From an uncultured Clostridiaceae bacterium (GTDB lineage Bacteria > Bacillota > Clostridia > TANB77 > CAG-508): a stretch of 11,922 bases of DNA. The position numbers were made by a program, and so were the translations under genes. The notes below the pieces were generated by a model. It was not told the DNA's origin. It saw only the letters and a program-made list of their open reading frames with translations, and made no database searches. Numbering within the stretch: the stretch's first letter is position 1; every line of letters begins with the position of its first letter. The stretch is from assembly GCA_905198755.1 (NCBI GenBank), contig CAJKDR010000021.1, positions 1-11,922 on the forward strand, written 5' to 3'. This document shows, piece after piece, positions 5,138-11,280 of the stretch.

Positions 5138-5827
5138 TTATATTAATAACTCTATCACTTTGCTAAATCTTTTTGCTGAACTTACCACATATTTCTCAAA
5201 ATCTATATTATTGTTTCCATTTGGTTTATCTGATATTGATCTTATTACTATAAATGGAATATTACATAATGTGCATACCTGTGCTATAGATGCACCTTCC
5301 ATTTCTACACAATCAGCATTAAATTCTTTTATTATATCATTTTTTAAAGATATTTCCTGGCAAAATACATCCCCGGTTGCAATTTTTCCTACTTTTATGT
5401 TTATGTCTTTTATATCATTTTCAATTATATCTTTGCATTTTTCTATTAGTTTACTATCACTCAAAAATTCTCTTCCCAGCTCCTTGCTTATATATCCTTT
5501 AGGATGTCCAGCTGCTGTAATATCAAAATCATGTTGTACTAATTCTTTGCCTATCAATATATCCCCTATTTCTAAATTATCATTTAAGCTTCCGGCAACT
5601 CCAACGTTTATAATATATTCTATTTCAAATGTATCAATTAAAATTTGAGTAGTTCTTGCTGAATTCACTTTTCCAACCCCACATTTTACAAGTACTACCT
5701 CTTTTTCATTAATCATTCCTGTATATAATTTCAAATTATATTTATCTAGTATTTCTATGTTTTTCATTAATTCTTCAATGACTTCAAATTCTTCTGTCAT
5801 TGCTGTTATAATTCCTATTTTTTTCAT
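5138..5827 (-). CDS. mtnN: 5'-methylthioadenosine/S-adenosylhomocysteine nucleosidase
   Basis: The enzyme cleaves methylthioadenosine, S-adenosylhomocysteine and 5'-deoxyadenosine to adenine and the thio- or deoxy-ribose, clearing inhibitors of SAM-dependent reactions and feeding methionine salvage. The 229-residue length matches the family (E. coli enzyme 232). MTEEFE holds the acid-base Glu12. CGVGKVNSA (49-57), NVGVAGSL (74-81), HDFDITAAGHPKG (99-111) and TGDVF (151-155) follow in order. VEMEG gives Met176/Glu177 for ribose binding, and RSISDKPNG gives catalytic Asp200. I chose the ATG at 5827 because AGGAG precedes it and the promoter at 5856-5884 would start transcription about 22 bases upstream; an in-frame upstream start at 5884 would lie upstream of that transcription start. 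It is a single gene, divergent from the AbrB-like gene. Confidence 0.96.
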   Translation of the reverse strand: MKKIGIITAMTEEFEVIEELMKNIEILDKYNLKLYTGMINEKEVVLVKCGVGKVNSARTTQILIDTFEIEYIINVGVAGSLNDNLEIGDILIGKELVQHDFDITAAGHPKGYISKELGREFLSDSKLIEKCKDIIENDIKDINIKVGKIATGDVFCQEISLKNDIIKEFNADCVEMEGASIAQVCTLCNIPFIVIRSISDKPNGNNNIDFEKYVVSSAKRFSKVIELLI

Positions 5828-5855
5828 TTTATATTCTCCTATTTTATTTTTTATT

Positions 5856-5884
5856 ATTATATACAATAGAAAACAAAATATCAA
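5856..5884 (-). promoter_or_regulatory. mtnN promoter
   Basis: Minus strand TATAAT at 5861-5856, TTGATA at 5884-5879, 17-base spacer. It is divergent from the plus-strand promoter at 5910-5938, with the two -35 boxes only 25 bases apart, so one bound factor could affect both. Confidence 0.8.
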
Positions 5885-5909
5885 GAAAATAATTATCTAT
5901 CTTATTTAT

Positions 5910-5938
5910 TTGTATTTTCAATTATTTAGTGGTATAAT
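5910..5938 (+). promoter_or_regulatory. Promoter of the AbrB-like gene
   Basis: TTGTAT at 5910-5915 and TATAAT at 5933-5938 with a 17-base spacer; TG precedes the -10 by one base (extended -10). It lies 31 bases before the ATG. Confidence 0.72.
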
Positions 5939-5969
5939 TATATTAATTATTTTTTAAGGAGGGCTATAA

Positions 5970-6284
5970 ATGCCAGTAATTGATAAACAAAACCGGATAA
6001 CTATACCTTTGGAGCTATGGAATATGGTAGAGGGAAACTATCCTACAAGAAGTCTTGCGTTTTGCATAGAAGATGGCAGTATACTATTGTTAGATGCTAA
6101 TTCTCCTGAGATTTATTACAAAAAAGTTATGTTACTTAATATAGCAATCGATGAAAAACGCAGATTTTCAATTAATCCAGATATTACTAGGTATTTTAGG
6201 TTGGAATCTTTTGTAGTAATGTATGCTCAAAACGGCTTACTTTATCTAGAGGCTCCACCTAATCATAGCACAAAAAAAGACTAG
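5970..6284 (+). CDS. Double AbrB/MraZ-like swapped-hairpin protein
   Basis: The only plus-strand gene in the window. The 104-residue product has two similar halves. DKQNRITIPLEL followed by IEDGSILLLDA (about residues 5-43) is matched by DEKRRFSINPDI followed by YAQNGLLYLEA (about 61-95). Each half has the D..(N/R)RxxIxP start of the SpoVT-AbrB swapped-hairpin fold, and two halves in one chain is the layout of MraZ. It lacks the usual MraZ N-terminus (xxGEYxHxxD), is shorter than MraZ and is not next to mraW/ftsL, so I do not call it MraZ. It is probably a DNA-binding transition-state-type regulator (inference). ATG at 5970 follows AAGGAGGG. The stop lies inside the terminator hairpin shared with rplL. 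Confidence 0.75.
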   Translation: MPVIDKQNRITIPLELWNMVEGNYPTRSLAFCIEDGSILLLDANSPEIYYKKVMLLNIAIDEKRRFSINPDITRYFRLESFVVMYAQNGLLYLEAPPNHSTKKD

Positions 6285-6306
6285 CGATGCTAGTCTTTTT
6301 TTGTGC
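6268..6306. terminator. Bidirectional terminator between rplL and the AbrB-like gene
   Basis: GCACAAAAAAAGACTAGC (6268-6285) pairs perfectly with 6289-6306 around a 3-base loop GAT. The core GACTAGC/GCTAGTC is flanked by A7 and T7, so it works as an intrinsic terminator for both converging genes. The plus-strand stop codon TAG (6282-6284) lies within the stem. Confidence 0.95.
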
Positions 6307-6316
6307 ATTTTCAGAA

Positions 6317-6679
6317 CTATGCTAATTCTACAGTTGCTCCAACTTCTACAAATTTAGCTTTTAATTCTTCTGCTTCTTCTTTAGAAGCTCCTTCTTTTAT
6401 AGTTTTTGGTGCTCCATCAACCATTTCTTTAGCTTCTTTTAATCCTAATCCTGTTGCATCTCTAACAACTTTGATTACTTGGATTTTGTTAGCTCCAGCA
6501 TCTTTTAATACAACATCAAAAGATGATTTTTCTTCAGCAGCTCCTGCTGCTCCAGCTGCTGCTGGTGCTGCAGCTGCAACTGCAGATACTCCAAATTCTT
6601 CTTCTATAGCTTTTACTAAATCAGCTAATTCAACTACTGTCATTTTTTTGATTTCTTCAATCATTTCTTCTTTACTCAT
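6317..6679 (-). CDS. rplL: 50S ribosomal protein L7/L12
   Basis: The 120-residue protein matches the family in length and order. The N-terminal dimerisation helix MSKEEMIEEIKKMTVVEL with LVKAIEEEFGV is followed by an Ala/Pro/Gly hinge (about residues 35-48) and the C-terminal factor-binding domain with GLGLKEAKEMVDGAPKTIKE and KFVEVGATVELA. It forms the ribosome stalk with L10 and recruits translation GTPases. ATG follows AGGAGG. It lies 87 bases after rplJ. That spacer holds a stem TTCTACA/TGTAGAA (6749-6723). The stop is followed by the perfect bidirectional terminator, so transcription ends here. In most Bacillota rpoB follows rplL; here it does not. Confidence 0.98.
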   Translation of the reverse strand: MSKEEMIEEIKKMTVVELADLVKAIEEEFGVSAVAAAAPAAAGAAGAAEEKSSFDVVLKDAGANKIQVIKVVRDATGLGLKEAKEMVDGAPKTIKEGASKEEAEELKAKFVEVGATVELA

Positions 6680-6766
6680 AATTTATTTCCTCCTAAAATT
6701 TTTATTATTTTTTAATTTTTATTTCTACATTTTTATAGTTTGTGTAGAATTCAAACTTCACTAAAA

Positions 6767-7264
6767 TTAAGCTTCTTTTTGTGCCTTAACTTCATTAAGT
6801 GCAACTGCAAGTTTTGAAATGTTTCCAAGTAATGCACCAGCAAGCATTCCAATAAGTGTTTCTTTTGATGGTAATTTTGCAAGAGTTATTATTTCCTCTG
6901 CAGACATTACTTTACCTTCAATAATTCCACCTTTGATTTTATAAAAATCGTTATCTTTTGAGAAATTATAAATAGTTTTTGCTGCTTCTAAATAATCTTC
7001 ATTATTCATTACAACAGCTGTTGGTCCTACTAATAATTCATCTAATCCTTCATATCCACATTTATCTAATGCTCTTCTAGTTATATTGTTTTTTATAACT
7101 TTGTATTCAGAATCATTTTTTCTTAAATCAGCTCTTAGTGTTGTTACATCTTCAACTGATATTCCTCTATAGTCTGTTAAAAGAACTATTTTAGCTTCTT
7201 TTATTTTTGCAGCTAATTCTTCAACTGCTTTTTCCTTTTGTGCTATTATTTTTTCACTTGCCAT
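6767..7264 (-). CDS. rplJ: 50S ribosomal protein L10
   Basis: The 165-residue product has the L10 N-terminal rRNA-binding domain with VLLTDYRGISVEDVTTLR (residues 27-44), then YKVIKNNITRRAL (54-66), LLVGPTAVVM (77-86), and the C-terminal helix that carries L7/L12 dimers (GNISKLAVALNEVKAQ). ATG at 7264 follows CAGGAGGTG. The upstream 144 bases hold an L10-type leader with an attenuator hairpin, so L10 or L10-L12 complexes probably repress this unit (established for the family). Together with rplL it supplies the ribosome stalk base. Confidence 0.98.
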   Translation of the reverse strand: MASEKIIAQKEKAVEELAAKIKEAKIVLLTDYRGISVEDVTTLRADLRKNDSEYKVIKNNITRRALDKCGYEGLDELLVGPTAVVMNNEDYLEAAKTIYNFSKDNDFYKIKGGIIEGKVMSAEEIITLAKLPSKETLIGMLAGALLGNISKLAVALNEVKAQKEA

Positions 7265-7309
7265 TTGTTTCTTTCACCTCCTGAATTTTAATTTATATTT
7301 TTTTAAATT

Positions 7310-7405
7310 AAAAACTCTGTATATCCTGCCGAGATATACAGAGTGTAATTACTACATTCTATTAATACCTCGGTAGGTCTTATTTTGCCTACTGTCTATG
7401 GTAAC
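7310..7405 (-). promoter_or_regulatory. L10 ribosomal protein leader with attenuator
   Basis: In the rplA-rplJ gap the minus strand reads GACAGTAGG, then ACCTACCGAGGT, then a strong hairpin, ACTCTGTATATC (7344-7333 minus strand) pairing perfectly over 12 bp with GATATACAGAGT (7325-7314), with loop TCGGCAG, and then TTTTT (to 7310). This order (kink-turn-like binding region, AGUAGG pairing with CCUACC, terminator) matches the L10 leader family of Bacillota, in which excess L10(L12)4 favours termination. The loop bases and the upstream strand may form the antiterminator; I did not fold this. Confidence 0.85.
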
Positions 7406-7408
7406 TAA

Positions 7409-8086
7409 TTATTTTACATATATGCTTGGTCCCATTGTTGTGCTAACTGCAACACTTCTAATGTATTGACCTTTAGCAGCTGCTGGTTTAGCTTTTATTA
7501 TTGCATCCATAACTGTTTCGTAGTTTTCTAATAATTTTTCAGTTCCGAATGAAACTTTTCCAAATCCTAAGTGAATAATATTAGTTTTATCTAATCTATA
7601 TTCAACTTTACCTGATTTAATATCTTTTATTGCTTTTGTAACATCCATTGTTACTGTTCCTGATTTAGGGTTTGGCATTAATCCTTTTGGTCCTAATACT
7701 TTACCTAATCTACCAACTACTCCCATCATGTCTGGTGTAGCAACGATAACATCATAATCAAACCAGTTTTCTTTTTCTATTTTTGGTATTAATTCTTCTG
7801 CTCCAACGAAATCTGCTCCAGCTTTCTCTGCTTCTGTAGCTTTATCTCCTTTTGCAAAAACTAATACTTTTAATGTTTTACCTGTTCCATTAGGAAGTAC
7901 TACTGTACCTCTAACTTGTTGTTCTGCATGTTTAGAATCAACACCTAATTTAACATGTAATTCTACTGTTTCATCAAATTTAGCTTTTGGAAACTTTTCA
8001 ATTGTTTCTATAGCTTCTTTTGCTGAATAATCTTTTGAGCTGTCTACTAATTTTTCAGCTTCAAGATATCTTTTTCCTTTTTTCAT
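7409..8086 (-). CDS. rplA: 50S ribosomal protein L1
   Basis: The 225-residue protein (from the chosen start) has the L1 signatures: ELHVKLGVDSKHAEQQVRGT (about residues 43-62), VLPNGTGK, ADFVGAEEL, and the strongly conserved GRLGKVLGPKGLMPNPKSGTV region near 125-145, ending with TTMGPSIYVK. L1 binds 23S rRNA at the E-site stalk and often represses its own operon. I chose ATG at 8086 because AGGAGG precedes it at a normal distance and the protein then begins MKKGKRYLEA, as in relatives; a longer frame from 8155 is an artefact of the open spacer. It follows rplK by 81 bases. Confidence 0.98.
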   Translation of the reverse strand: MKKGKRYLEAEKLVDSSKDYSAKEAIETIEKFPKAKFDETVELHVKLGVDSKHAEQQVRGTVVLPNGTGKTLKVLVFAKGDKATEAEKAGADFVGAEELIPKIEKENWFDYDVIVATPDMMGVVGRLGKVLGPKGLMPNPKSGTVTMDVTKAIKDIKSGKVEYRLDKTNIIHLGFGKVSFGTEKLLENYETVMDAIIKAKPAAAKGQYIRSVAVSTTMGPSIYVK

Positions 8087-8093
8087 TTTAAAA

Positions 8094-8125
8094 CCTCCTG
8101 TGGTACTAACGGATTTCTCCTCCCA
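8094..8125 (-). promoter_or_regulatory. Possible L1 autoregulatory site in the rplK-rplA spacer
   Basis: The 81-base spacer carries GGGAGGAGAAATCC then GTTAGTACCACAGGAGG. A GGGAGG...CCGTTA...ACCAC arrangement is familiar from rplK-rplA spacers of other Bacillota and could be a mimic of the L1 rRNA site. This rests on recollection and on position only. Confidence 0.3.
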
Positions 8126-8167
8126 AAATTTATATTTAAATTTGTAATTAAACAAATATTAAATCAA

Positions 8168-8593
8168 TTATTTTACTATAACACCCATAGATCTAGCTGT
8201 ACCTTTAACCATACTCATAGCTGTTTCTAAAGATGCTGCATTTAAGTCTGGCATTTTTTGTTCTGCAATTTGTTTAACTTGTTCTTCTGTTATAGTTGCA
8301 ACTTTTTCTCTATTTGGTTTTCCTGAACCTTTTTCTATTTTTAAAGCTTTTTTAATTAATACTGCAACTGGTGGAACTTTTGTAATAAATTCAAATGATT
8401 TATCTTTATAAACAGTAATAACAACTGGTATTATCATACCTGGTTGGTTTGCTGTTCTATCATTGAATTCTTTAACGAATTGCATAATGTTTACACCACT
8501 TGAACCTAAAGCTGGTCCTACTGGTGGAGCTGGTGTTGCCTTTCCAGCTTCTATTTGTAATTTAATTATATTTGAAATTTCTTTCTCTGCCAT
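8168..8593 (-). CDS. rplK: 50S ribosomal protein L11
   Basis: The 141-residue protein shows the L11 order: IIKLQIEAGKATPAPPVGPA (N-terminal domain, thiostrepton-binding proline region) with LGSSGVNIMQFVKEFNDRT, then KSFEFITKVPPVAVLIKKA and a C-terminal rRNA-binding domain ending MVKGTARSMGVIVK. It forms the GTPase-associated centre with 23S rRNA. I chose ATG at 8593 (MAEKEISNI) because AAGGAGG precedes it by 8 bases; the ATG at 8623 would place that site inside the coding region and add ten non-conserved residues. It follows nusG by 38 bases. Confidence 0.98.
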   Translation of the reverse strand: MAEKEISNIIKLQIEAGKATPAPPVGPALGSSGVNIMQFVKEFNDRTANQPGMIIPVVITVYKDKSFEFITKVPPVAVLIKKALKIEKGSGKPNREKVATITEEQVKQIAEQKMPDLNAASLETAMSMVKGTARSMGVIVK

Positions 8594-8631
8594 TTTTCTG
8601 GCCTCCTTGCTTTTTATTTTCATAAATATTT

Positions 8632-9165
8632 TTAGATTTTTTGAACTTGAGCAAACTCTAACTCAACTGGTGTTTCTCTACCAAACATTGAAACTAACAC
8701 TTTTACTTTATGTTTTTCTTTGTTTATTTCTTGAACAACACCAACAAAGTTTTCAAATGGTCCATTCATAACTCTTACTGAATCATTAACATCATAATCT
8801 ACATTGATTGGAACATCTTCAAATCCCATATTTCTAATTTCTTCGTTTGTTAAAGCAATAGGGTCTGTTCCTGATCCAACAAATCCAGTAACTCCTCTAG
8901 TATTTCTAACTATATACCATGATTGCTCTGTAACTATCATTTTTATTAATACATAACCTGGAAATACTTTTTTTAAATTAGTTTTTTTCTTTCCATCTTT
9001 TATTTCTATTTGTTCTTCCATTGGAACAACTATTTCAAAAAAGAAATCTTCTAATTCTCTATTTTTAATAGTTTTTTCTAAATCTGTTTTTACTTTATTT
9101 TCATAACCCGAATATGTATGAACTACATACCAATGTGGATTTGAATCATAATTTTTATCAGACAT
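8632..9165 (-). CDS. nusG: Transcription termination/antitermination factor NusG
   Basis: The 177-residue protein begins with the NGN domain (HWYVVHTYSGYENKV at residues 11-25, VFPGYVLIKM near 67-76, VRNTRGVTGFVG near 86-97), then a linker and the KOW domain (DSVRVMNGPFENFVGVVQEI near 127-146, VSMFGRETPVELEF). It binds the RNA polymerase clamp, affects pausing and links transcription to translation. The length is normal. ATG follows AAAGGAGGAG. The start is 20 bases after secE and its stop is 38 bases before rplK, all one operon. Confidence 0.98.
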   Translation of the reverse strand: MSDKNYDSNPHWYVVHTYSGYENKVKTDLEKTIKNRELEDFFFEIVVPMEEQIEIKDGKKKTNLKKVFPGYVLIKMIVTEQSWYIVRNTRGVTGFVGSGTDPIALTNEEIRNMGFEDVPINVDYDVNDSVRVMNGPFENFVGVVQEINKEKHKVKVLVSMFGRETPVELEFAQVQKI

Positions 9166-9185
9166 AAAAGACTCCTCCTTTAATT

Positions 9186-9503
9186 TTATTTTGCTTCATT
9201 TGTTGTATCTGTTGTAGTAGCATCTTCACTAGAAGCTTCATTAGTATTTTCTGCTACTGTATTATTATTTTGTAAAGCTGCTTGTAATTTGTTTATTCCA
9301 TGTTTGTTTATTGCTTCAAATCCCATGTCTAGAACAAATACTATTAATGCTGTAACTAATACTATAGTTATTACTGCAACTGTACTATTTAATAATTGTT
9401 TTGGCGTAGGCCATACAACTTTTTTTAATTCTGCTTTAAAATCTTTCCAAAAGTGTCTTTTATTTTTTACATCTTTCTTCTTTATATTTTCTTTTTTCGC
9501 CAT
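9186..9503 (-). CDS. secE: Preprotein translocase subunit SecE
   Basis: The 105-residue protein has the SecE core: a basic amphipathic segment FWKDFKAELKKVVWPTPKQLLNST (residues 18-41, with the conserved KKVxWPTxxE/Q motif) and a single membrane helix of about 42-62, VAVITIVLVTALIVFVLDMGFE. SecE clamps the SecY channel. It is longer than a typical bacterial SecE of this type: about 35 extra residues after the helix form a Thr/Asn/Glu/Ala-rich low-complexity tail (NNNTVAENTNEASSED), on the outer face if topology is normal. ATG follows AAGGAGG. It is in the usual place between rpmG and nusG. Confidence 0.95.
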   Translation of the reverse strand: MAKKENIKKKDVKNKRHFWKDFKAELKKVVWPTPKQLLNSTVAVITIVLVTALIVFVLDMGFEAINKHGINKLQAALQNNNTVAENTNEASSEDATTTDTTNEAK

Positions 9504-9527
9504 TTTATTTCCTCCTTAAAATAGCTA

Positions 9528-9692
9528 TTATTTTGTTTCTTTATGTGTTGTACGTTTTTTGCAGAATTTGCAATATTTAACTATTTCTAATCTGTCTGTA
9601 TTATTTCTCTTGTTTTTTGAAGTCATGTAATTTCTTCTTTTACATTCTGTACATTCTAATGTTATATTTTCTCTTGGTCCTTTTGCTGCCAT
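9528..9692 (-). CDS. rpmG: 50S ribosomal protein L33, zinc-binding form
   Basis: The 54-residue protein MAAKGPRENITLECTECKRRNY... has CxxC at the N-terminal half and CKFCKKRTTHKETK at the end, the four-Cys zinc ribbon of the C+ form of L33. I chose ATG at 9692, because GGAGGTG precedes it and homologues begin here; a longer open frame reaching 9764 covers the 5' leader and has no homologous content. It is the first gene of the rpmG-secE-nusG-rplKA operon, with the promoter at 9775-9803. Confidence 0.97.
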   Translation of the reverse strand: MAAKGPRENITLECTECKRRNYMTSKNKRNNTDRLEIVKYCKFCKKRTTHKETK

Positions 9693-9743
9693 TTTATATA
9701 CACCTCCGTAGCCTTTTCGGCATTTTAATTTTGAAACGATGTG

Positions 9744-9769
9744 AGTATATGCCTTTAAAAACATATACT
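9744..9769 (-). promoter_or_regulatory. 5'-terminal stem-loop of the rpmG operon mRNA
   Basis: AGTATATG (9769-9762 on the minus strand) pairs perfectly with CATATACT (9751-9744). The transcript start predicted from the -10 (about 9768) coincides with the base of the stem. A second small hairpin, GCC-GAAAA-GGC, follows just before the ribosome binding site. Either could protect the 5' end or adjust translation; no known ribosomal leader is recognised. Confidence 0.45.
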
Positions 9770-9774
9770 AAAAT

Positions 9775-9803
9775 ATTTTACCATCTTTGCTGTTGTTTGT
9801 CAA
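9775..9803 (-). promoter_or_regulatory. Promoter of the rpmG-secE-nusG-rplK-rplA operon
   Basis: Minus strand TTGACA at 9803-9798, 17-base spacer, TAAAAT at 9780-9775, with TG one base before the -10. A near-consensus promoter, fitting a highly expressed operon. Confidence 0.88.
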
Positions 9804-9824
9804 TGTATTTATCGTAATTTATTC

Positions 9825-9852
9825 AAAAAAAATAAGGGGTCCACCCTTTATT
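9825..9852 (-). terminator. Terminator after the flavin reductase gene
   Basis: On the minus strand AATAAAGGG (9852-9844) pairs with CCCCTTATT (9839-9831) with one A/C mismatch and loop TGGA, followed by T6 or more. The stop codon of the gene (9850-9848) lies within the stem. Confidence 0.75.
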
Positions 9853-10420
9853 TTTTCTTTTTCTTTTTTTGTACTGAAAATCCAAATTTTCCTACTTTTT
9901 TTCCTAATGAATAATAGCCTCCATTTGCATATGCTATAAGGTTACATTTAGCTATTTCAAATCCACCTGTTTTATTAAAGTATTTCTCATCTGCATTTAT
10001 TCCTAATACATCTGCAATAAACATATCATGACTTCCTAATCTTTTTATTTCTTTTACTTTGCATTCAATTGATACAGGTGATTCTTCTATCATTGGGCAT
10101 TTAACAAAATTTGCCTTTTGCTTTGTTAAATGCATTTTTTCAAATTTATCAAATTCTTTTCCAGATTTAACTCCACACCAATCAGTTGCATATGCTAAAT
10201 CATTTGTTGTTAAGTTTATAACAAATTCTCCTGATTGTTCTATAATATTATGTGAGTATCTTTCTGGTCTTACGGATATATATACCATTGCTGGATTTGT
10301 ATTTATAATCCCTGTCCATGCTACAGTAATTATATTAGATTTTTCCATTGTTCCGCAAGATACCATTACTGCTGGTATTGGGTATTCAAATGTTCCTGGT
10401 TTCCATAGTACTTTACTCAT
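9848..10420 (-). CDS. Flavin reductase/flavoredoxin family protein (FMN-binding split barrel)
   Basis: The 190-residue protein fits the flavoredoxin/flavin-reductase-like family: PIPAVMVSCGTMEKSNIITVAW (residues 15-36), GIINTNPAMVYISVRPERYSHNII (37-60) and GEFVINLTT (64-72), which form the flavin-binding split barrel, followed by CPMIEESPVSIECKV (about 108-122). It probably binds FMN and transfers electrons in an anaerobe; the donor and acceptor cannot be told from sequence. The C-terminus ends in six consecutive Lys, encoded by an A-rich run that also forms one side of the terminator stem. ATG at 10420 follows AGGAG. The upstream gene ends 32 bases before, so the pair probably share the promoter at 10911-10939. 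Confidence 0.9.
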   Translation of the reverse strand: MSKVLWKPGTFEYPIPAVMVSCGTMEKSNIITVAWTGIINTNPAMVYISVRPERYSHNIIEQSGEFVINLTTNDLAYATDWCGVKSGKEFDKFEKMHLTKQKANFVKCPMIEESPVSIECKVKEIKRLGSHDMFIADVLGINADEKYFNKTGGFEIAKCNLIAYANGGYYSLGKKVGKFGFSVQKKKKKK

Positions 10421-10452
10421 ATTTTTCTCCTATAATATTTTATTTTTACTCC

Positions 10453-10848
10453 TTATTGCATTTTTTCTGTATGATAGTCTAAGTTAAACTCTTTTAGTAT
10501 TGGTAATATTTCTTTTTCTAGGTGAGGATAAAATTTATACAGTGTGTCATAAGCATTTAATGGTTTATCTGGTTTTGTATATCTTGCACATTCCCAATCT
10601 ATTATCATATCTATATAATCCGCTCTTGTCTTTTTTAGCTTATTTTCATGATGTCTTGCTGTACTTCTATGAAACTTTTTTACTTTTCCATGTTCTAAAA
10701 AATTATATAGTATTACCTTGTCTAAATCATGTACAAGGCTTCTCCATGTATTATGTCCTAACAATTCTTTTTCTACTTTTCTATAAGCTTTTCTATGTTC
10801 TTGTGTATATCTTATAGCTCCTATATTTTCTTTTCTATGTTTTAGCAT
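10453..10848 (-). CDS. DUF5662-like protein with HD-type motif
   Basis: The 131-residue protein has HDLDK at residues 40-44, FHRSTARHHENK at 59-70 and YIDMIIDWECARYTKPDKPLNAY at 78-100. The order H-D..K, then HH.N, then D...MIxDW resembles the DUF5662 family, which I place only from memory. The conserved His/Asp pattern suggests a helical metal-binding protein like HD-domain proteins, but no reaction can be assigned. No membrane segment or signal. ATG at 10848 follows AGGAG. It is the first gene of a probable two-gene operon with the flavin reductase, with a very strong promoter, so it is likely well expressed. Confidence 0.7.
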   Translation of the reverse strand: MLKHRKENIGAIRYTQEHRKAYRKVEKELLGHNTWRSLVHDLDKVILYNFLEHGKVKKFHRSTARHHENKLKKTRADYIDMIIDWECARYTKPDKPLNAYDTLYKFYPHLEKEILPILKEFNLDYHTEKMQ

Positions 10849-10910
10849 TGGTTTTCTCCTATTATTATAATTAATTTTATATGCAGATTTTATAAGTCGT
10901 TTATAAGCAA

Positions 10911-10939
10911 ATTATACAAATATTCATAATGTATGTCAA
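10911..10939 (-). promoter_or_regulatory. Consensus promoter of the DUF5662-like/flavin reductase operon
   Basis: Minus strand TTGACA at 10939-10934, 17-base spacer, TATAAT at 10916-10911: a perfect match to the sigma-A consensus. It predicts a leader of about 55-60 bases before the ATG at 10848. Confidence 0.92.
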
Positions 10940-10986
10940 TATGATTTTATAATCAATTGGTAATGCTTGTTTTTTAAGATAAAATC

Positions 10987-11209
10987 TTTTCAGCAGTTAA
11001 CAGCCGGCTTTCTCATATATTATATATAGTTGTTTTACAATTATATTTAGTATTTTATAAAATTATTTTGCGACATCCACAGTTTAAAACTTATTGTTTC
11101 TTCTTTGCTTCGCAAAGTTCTAAACAATAGTTTTTGCACCTTCAAAAGTTCGCTTTTTCTGCCACTGGCAGCGCTCACTTTTTCAGCAGTTAACAGCCGG
11201 CTGTTAACC
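10987..11209. repeat. Palindromic intergenic repeat element
   Basis: The 23-base stretch TTTTCAGCAGTTAACAGCCG + GCT occurs at 10987-11009 and 11180-11202 in the same orientation. The second copy extends into a perfect 20-base palindrome, GTTAACAGCC/GGCTGTTAAC (11189-11208). Between them lie a long imperfect stem (11086-11099 with 11122-11134, enclosing CTTTGC-TTC-GCAAAG at 11103-11117), AAAAG-TTCG-CTTTT (11144-11157) and CTGCC-ACT-GGCAG (11159-11171). There is no convincing gene on either strand in 10860-11246. The layout looks like a REP- or MITE-like non-autonomous repeat, or a structured RNA. Confidence 0.65.
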
Positions 11210-11246
11210 TTATATACATATTTCAAATTTTCTTTAATGTTAAAAC

Positions 11247-11276
11247 AAAAAAGAGTAGATTTTTCTACTCTTTTTT
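11247..11276 (-). terminator. Terminator of the rRNA-tRNA operon
   Basis: GAGTAGA (11253-11259) pairs perfectly with TCTACTC (11264-11270) around a TTTT loop, flanked by A6 and T6. It lies just after the tRNA-Asn gene on the minus strand. Confidence 0.9.
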
Positions 11277-11280
11277 ATTT

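Noticed and set aside
5160..5648. Plus-strand 162-codon frame opposite mtnN
   Set aside because: Shadow of a well-supported gene on the other strand, with hydrophobic, Ser/Ile-rich content typical of antisense translation.
6303..6764. Plus-strand 153-codon frame opposite rplL
   Set aside because: Antisense shadow of rplL; its Ala-rich part mirrors the rplL hinge.
8087..8155. Upstream start of rplA giving 23 extra residues
   Set aside because: It has no homologous content and would cover the good AGGAGG site that sets the start at 8086.
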